Of a stretch of 9,273 bases of DNA, positions 7,688 to 9,273 are shown piece by piece; the stretch's first letter is position 1; each line of letters opens with the position of its first letter. The notes below the pieces were generated by a model that was not told where the DNA came from, did not search any database, and worked only from the letters and a program-made list of their open reading frames with translations. Location of the stretch: assembly GCA_964404395.1 (NCBI GenBank), contig CAYOKA010000088.1, positions 1 to 9,273 of the forward strand, given 5' to 3'. Both the position numbers and the translations under genes were made by a program. This DNA is from JAAYBT01 sp964404395 (GTDB taxonomy: Bacteria > Bacillota > Clostridia > Acetivibrionales > DTU013).

Positions 7688-8019
7688 TGCGATGACAGGG
7701 TAAACACACTGCTGTACAGCAATTCAGAGAGCTGTTGGTTGGTGAAAAACAGTGCGCCGGGCAGATTGTGAACTCCCCCTTGAGCAGTCAGCTGAAAATC
7801 GATGACGTTCATTGACTAGGCCATTGAGTGCCTTGCTTCGAATAGCAGCATCGGTGAGTAGGTATGAACGGGTTCCCGCCGTTGCCTGGGAGGGCATTTA
7901 GGTTTTATGCAGATATTATCTAGATGCCGCAAAGAGGGTATATTAATACCAAGTGGAGTGGTACCACGGAAGTTGAAGCTTTCGTCTCTGGCAAGATTGT
8001 CATGGACGAGGGCTTTTTT
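7688..8019 (+). promoter_or_regulatory. T-box riboswitch leader, probably tRNA-Leu responsive
   Basis: All main T-box parts can be placed by pairing. Stem I base: TGC (7688-7690) with GCA (7784-7786), a GATGA/TGA K-turn-like step, then AGGG (7697-7700) with CCCT (7777-7780). Upper Stem I: CACA/TGTG and CTGC/GCAG. Apex: AGAGAG (7726-7731) with CTGTT/AACAG enclosing GGTTGGTG. The specifier loop reads GAA-CTC-C, giving CTC (7773-7775, Leu). A Stem IIA/B-like CCGCCGTT lies at 7876-7883. Stem III is GGTAT/ATACC (7937-7950). The T-box GAGTGGTACCACGG is at 7956-7969. Antiterminator: GGAG (7955-7958) with CTCT (7986-7989) and ACGGAAG (7966-7972) with CTTTCGT (7979-7985), leaving a 7-nt bulge TGGTACC. 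Its TGGT pairs with a tRNA end carrying A73, which fits tRNA-Leu and disfavours Ser and Asn. Uncharged tRNA should favour read-through into the gene at 8175. Confidence 0.93.
7976..8019 (+). terminator. T-box regulated intrinsic terminator
   Basis: AAGCTTTCGTC (7976-7986) pairs along all 11 bp with GACGAGGGCTT (8005-8015), counting two G-U pairs. An inner TGGCA (7989-7993) pairs with TGTCA (7998-8002) around a four-base loop. A run of six T follows (8014-8019). The 5' arm overlaps the 3' arm of the antiterminator (7979-7989), so the two structures exclude each other, as expected for a transcription-attenuating T-box. Confidence 0.93.
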
Positions 8020-8032
8020 ACTATTTTTATCA

Positions 8033-8119
8033 AATGCTCGCGGCGCGATACACACAAAACGCGTAAGGAAAGCACTAAAGTGCCCGCGTTTTGGCGTACA
8101 ATTCGCGCAAGCGCTCATT
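8033..8119 (+). other. Long stable hairpin between the T-box terminator and the ribosome binding site
   Basis: Nested pairings are AATG/CATT (8033-8036 with 8116-8119), GCGCGA/TCGCGC (8043-8048 with 8103-8108), CAAAACGCG/CGCGTTTTG (8055-8063 with 8085-8093, a perfect 9 bp) and GCACT/AGTGC (8072-8076 with 8079-8083). There is no U-tract, so it is not an intrinsic terminator. It is not part of a standard T-box. It could be a processing or stability element, a second control point or an inserted repeat; its function is unknown. Confidence 0.6.
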
Positions 8120-8174
8120 GAATTATATTGTTTATGGAAAGCTTATAAAAACTTTCATTTGGGAGGAGATTAAA

Positions 8175-9273
8175 ATGAAAATTGCGTTTTCTACACTGGG
8201 ATGTCCTGACTTTGATTGGACCGACATATATTCCATGGCTAAGGATATAGGGTTTGACGGAATAGAGATTCGCGGCCTTGGGAAGGATATATTTGCCGTT
8301 ACGGCACAGCCCTTTACCGAGGGTCAGCTTCCCAATACGGTTAAAAAGCTGGCGGAGCTGCGCCTGGAAATACCATGCCTGTCCTCCGGCTGCAGCTTAA
8401 GGTTTGCTGATAAAGCTGATGAAAACCATCGTGAGATTGTTCAGTACATCGATCTGGCCGTTAAGCTGAAAACACCCTATATAAGAATACTTGGAGACCT
8501 TGAGCCACATGTGGATGGTGAGGTAGACGATGAGGTTGTTCTTGCGGCACTGCGGCGGTTTATCCCTATTGCTGAAGAAAAAGGTGTAACTTTGTTGGTG
8601 GAAACAAACGGAGTCTATGCTGATACCAAGCGTCTGTGCAATTTACTCAATGATGCCGCAAGCGACGCCGTAGGCGCCCTTTGGGATGTGCATCATCCCT
8701 ACCGCCATGCAGGGGAGTCTGCCGGCACGACGGTGCAAAATCTCGGCGTGTATATTAAATACGTACATGTTAAGGATTCTATCATCGAAGAGGGCAAGGT
8801 CTCTTATAGAATGATGGGAGAAGGCGATTTGCCCATTGATGGTTTCATGTCGGCCTTGCGTTCTATCAATTATGACGGCTATGTCTCCCTTGAATGGGTC
8901 AAACGCTGGGCTAAGGATTTGGAAGATGCAGGTATTGTTTTCCCACATTTCGCCAACTATATGAGCCCTTATCTGGAGAAGGACGCGCAAAAAGGCCGTT
9001 TGTTCTACAATAACGCAAAAACAGGACAGTATGTATGGGAAAAGGATACATTGATTGATCTGACATTTCCGCAGGTGCTTGACCGCATTGTTGATGAATT
9101 TCCCGATCAGTATGCCTTCCGCTATACAACCCAGGAATACACAAGGACCTATTCGGAATTCAGAGACGATGTGGATACCTTTGCGCGGACGTTGATTTCC
9201 TTGGGCGTTAAGCCCGGGGATCATGTTGCCATATGGGCAACAAATGTTCCTCAGTGGTTTATTACATTCTGGG
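8175..9273 (+). CDS. Fusion of sugar-isomerase-like TIM barrel and AMP-forming acyl-CoA ligase (3' end outside window)
   Basis: The frame stays open for 366 codons to the window edge, so this is the N-terminal part of a longer protein. Residues 1 to about 265 resemble the sugar phosphate isomerase/epimerase (xylose-isomerase-like, AP endonuclease 2) TIM-barrel family. Metal-site candidates sit at strand ends: E143 (LLVETNG), D171 (ALWDVHHP), H198 (YVHVKD) and E240 (SLEWVKRW). After a linker (about 266-292) an ANL-superfamily adenylating domain begins: DLTFPQVLDRIVDEFPD, then TYSEFRDDVDTFARTL and GVKPGDHVAIWATNVPQW, as in fatty acyl-CoA ligases. The ATP-binding P-loop and core motifs lie beyond the window. 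GGGAGGAG ends 6 nt before the ATG. A T-box leader controls the gene. Fusion rather than two genes is certain as far as this sequence goes, because no stop separates the domains. The substrate of either domain is unknown. Confidence 0.9.
   Translation, partial: MKIAFSTLGCPDFDWTDIYSMAKDIGFDGIEIRGLGKDIFAVTAQPFTEGQLPNTVKKLAELRLEIPCLSSGCSLRFADKADENHREIVQYIDLAVKLKTPYIRILGDLEPHVDGEVDDEVVLAALRRFIPIAEEKGVTLLVETNGVYADTKRLCNLLNDAASDAVGALWDVHHPYRHAGESAGTTVQNLGVYIKYVHVKDSIIEEGKVSYRMMGEGDLPIDGFMSALRSINYDGYVSLEWVKRWAKDLEDAGIVFPHFANYMSPYLEKDAQKGRLFYNNAKTGQYVWEKDTLIDLTFPQVLDRIVDEFPDQYAFRYTTQEYTRTYSEFRDDVDTFARTLISLGVKPGDHVAIWATNVPQWFITFW

Noticed and set aside
7907..8173. Overlapping + strand open frames (88 and 65 codons) and minus-strand frames (7531-7812, 7816-8118) in the long gap
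   Set aside because: They fall on the T-box elements and the following hairpin, whose base pairing explains the sequence; no frame shows a ribosome binding site with family-like protein sequence.
8643..9224. 193-codon open frame on the minus strand
   Set aside because: It lies antisense within the TIM-barrel/ligase coding region, which has clear domain motifs and a strong ribosome binding site; the minus frame has no recognisable motif.

Overview
The window looks like a chromosomal segment of a low-to-moderate GC Gram-positive bacterium of the Clostridia type. Strong Shine-Dalgarno sequences, TTGACA/TATAAT-like promoters, a T-box riboswitch, a YtvI-type membrane protein (a family tied to sporulation) and a membrane pyrophosphatase all point that way. 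No mobile element, CRISPR array, rRNA or tRNA gene was found.

Layout. Positions 1-266 hold a divergent promoter region. One promoter points off the left edge and another reads into hppA (267-2345, + strand), a K+-independent-type proton-pumping membrane pyrophosphatase. A hairpin terminator at 2408-2441 separates hppA from four minus-strand genes. In order of position these are a YtvI/AI-2E-type membrane protein (2440-3651, with its own promoter), a membrane-anchored GGDEF diguanylate cyclase (3774-4841), a CNNM/CorC-type ion transporter with DUF21, CBS and CorC domains (5002-6330, with a structured leader), and a membrane-anchored YiiX-type papain-like cysteine hydrolase (6601-7491). These four look like separate or loosely linked housekeeping and envelope genes rather than one tight operon. 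The gaps are roughly 120-270 bp and two of them contain internal promoters.

The most interesting part is the right end, on the + strand. A promoter at 7641-7669 drives a long leader (about 500 nt) that carries a complete T-box riboswitch: Stem I with an AGAGAG apical motif, a specifier loop, a Stem II-like region, Stem III, the T-box sequence, an antiterminator and a competing intrinsic terminator. The best-fitting specifier is CUC (Leu). The UGGU acceptor-pairing bulge implies discriminator base A73, which agrees with tRNA-Leu. A second, very stable hairpin follows the terminator. The leader then reaches a strong ribosome binding site and an unusual gene (8175 to beyond the window end). That gene fuses an N-terminal sugar-isomerase-like TIM barrel to an AMP-forming acyl-CoA ligase (ANL superfamily) domain. 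An acyl-CoA ligase under apparent leucyl-tRNA control suggests a link to leucine supply, for example activation of a branched-chain acid. The true substrate cannot be read from this window.
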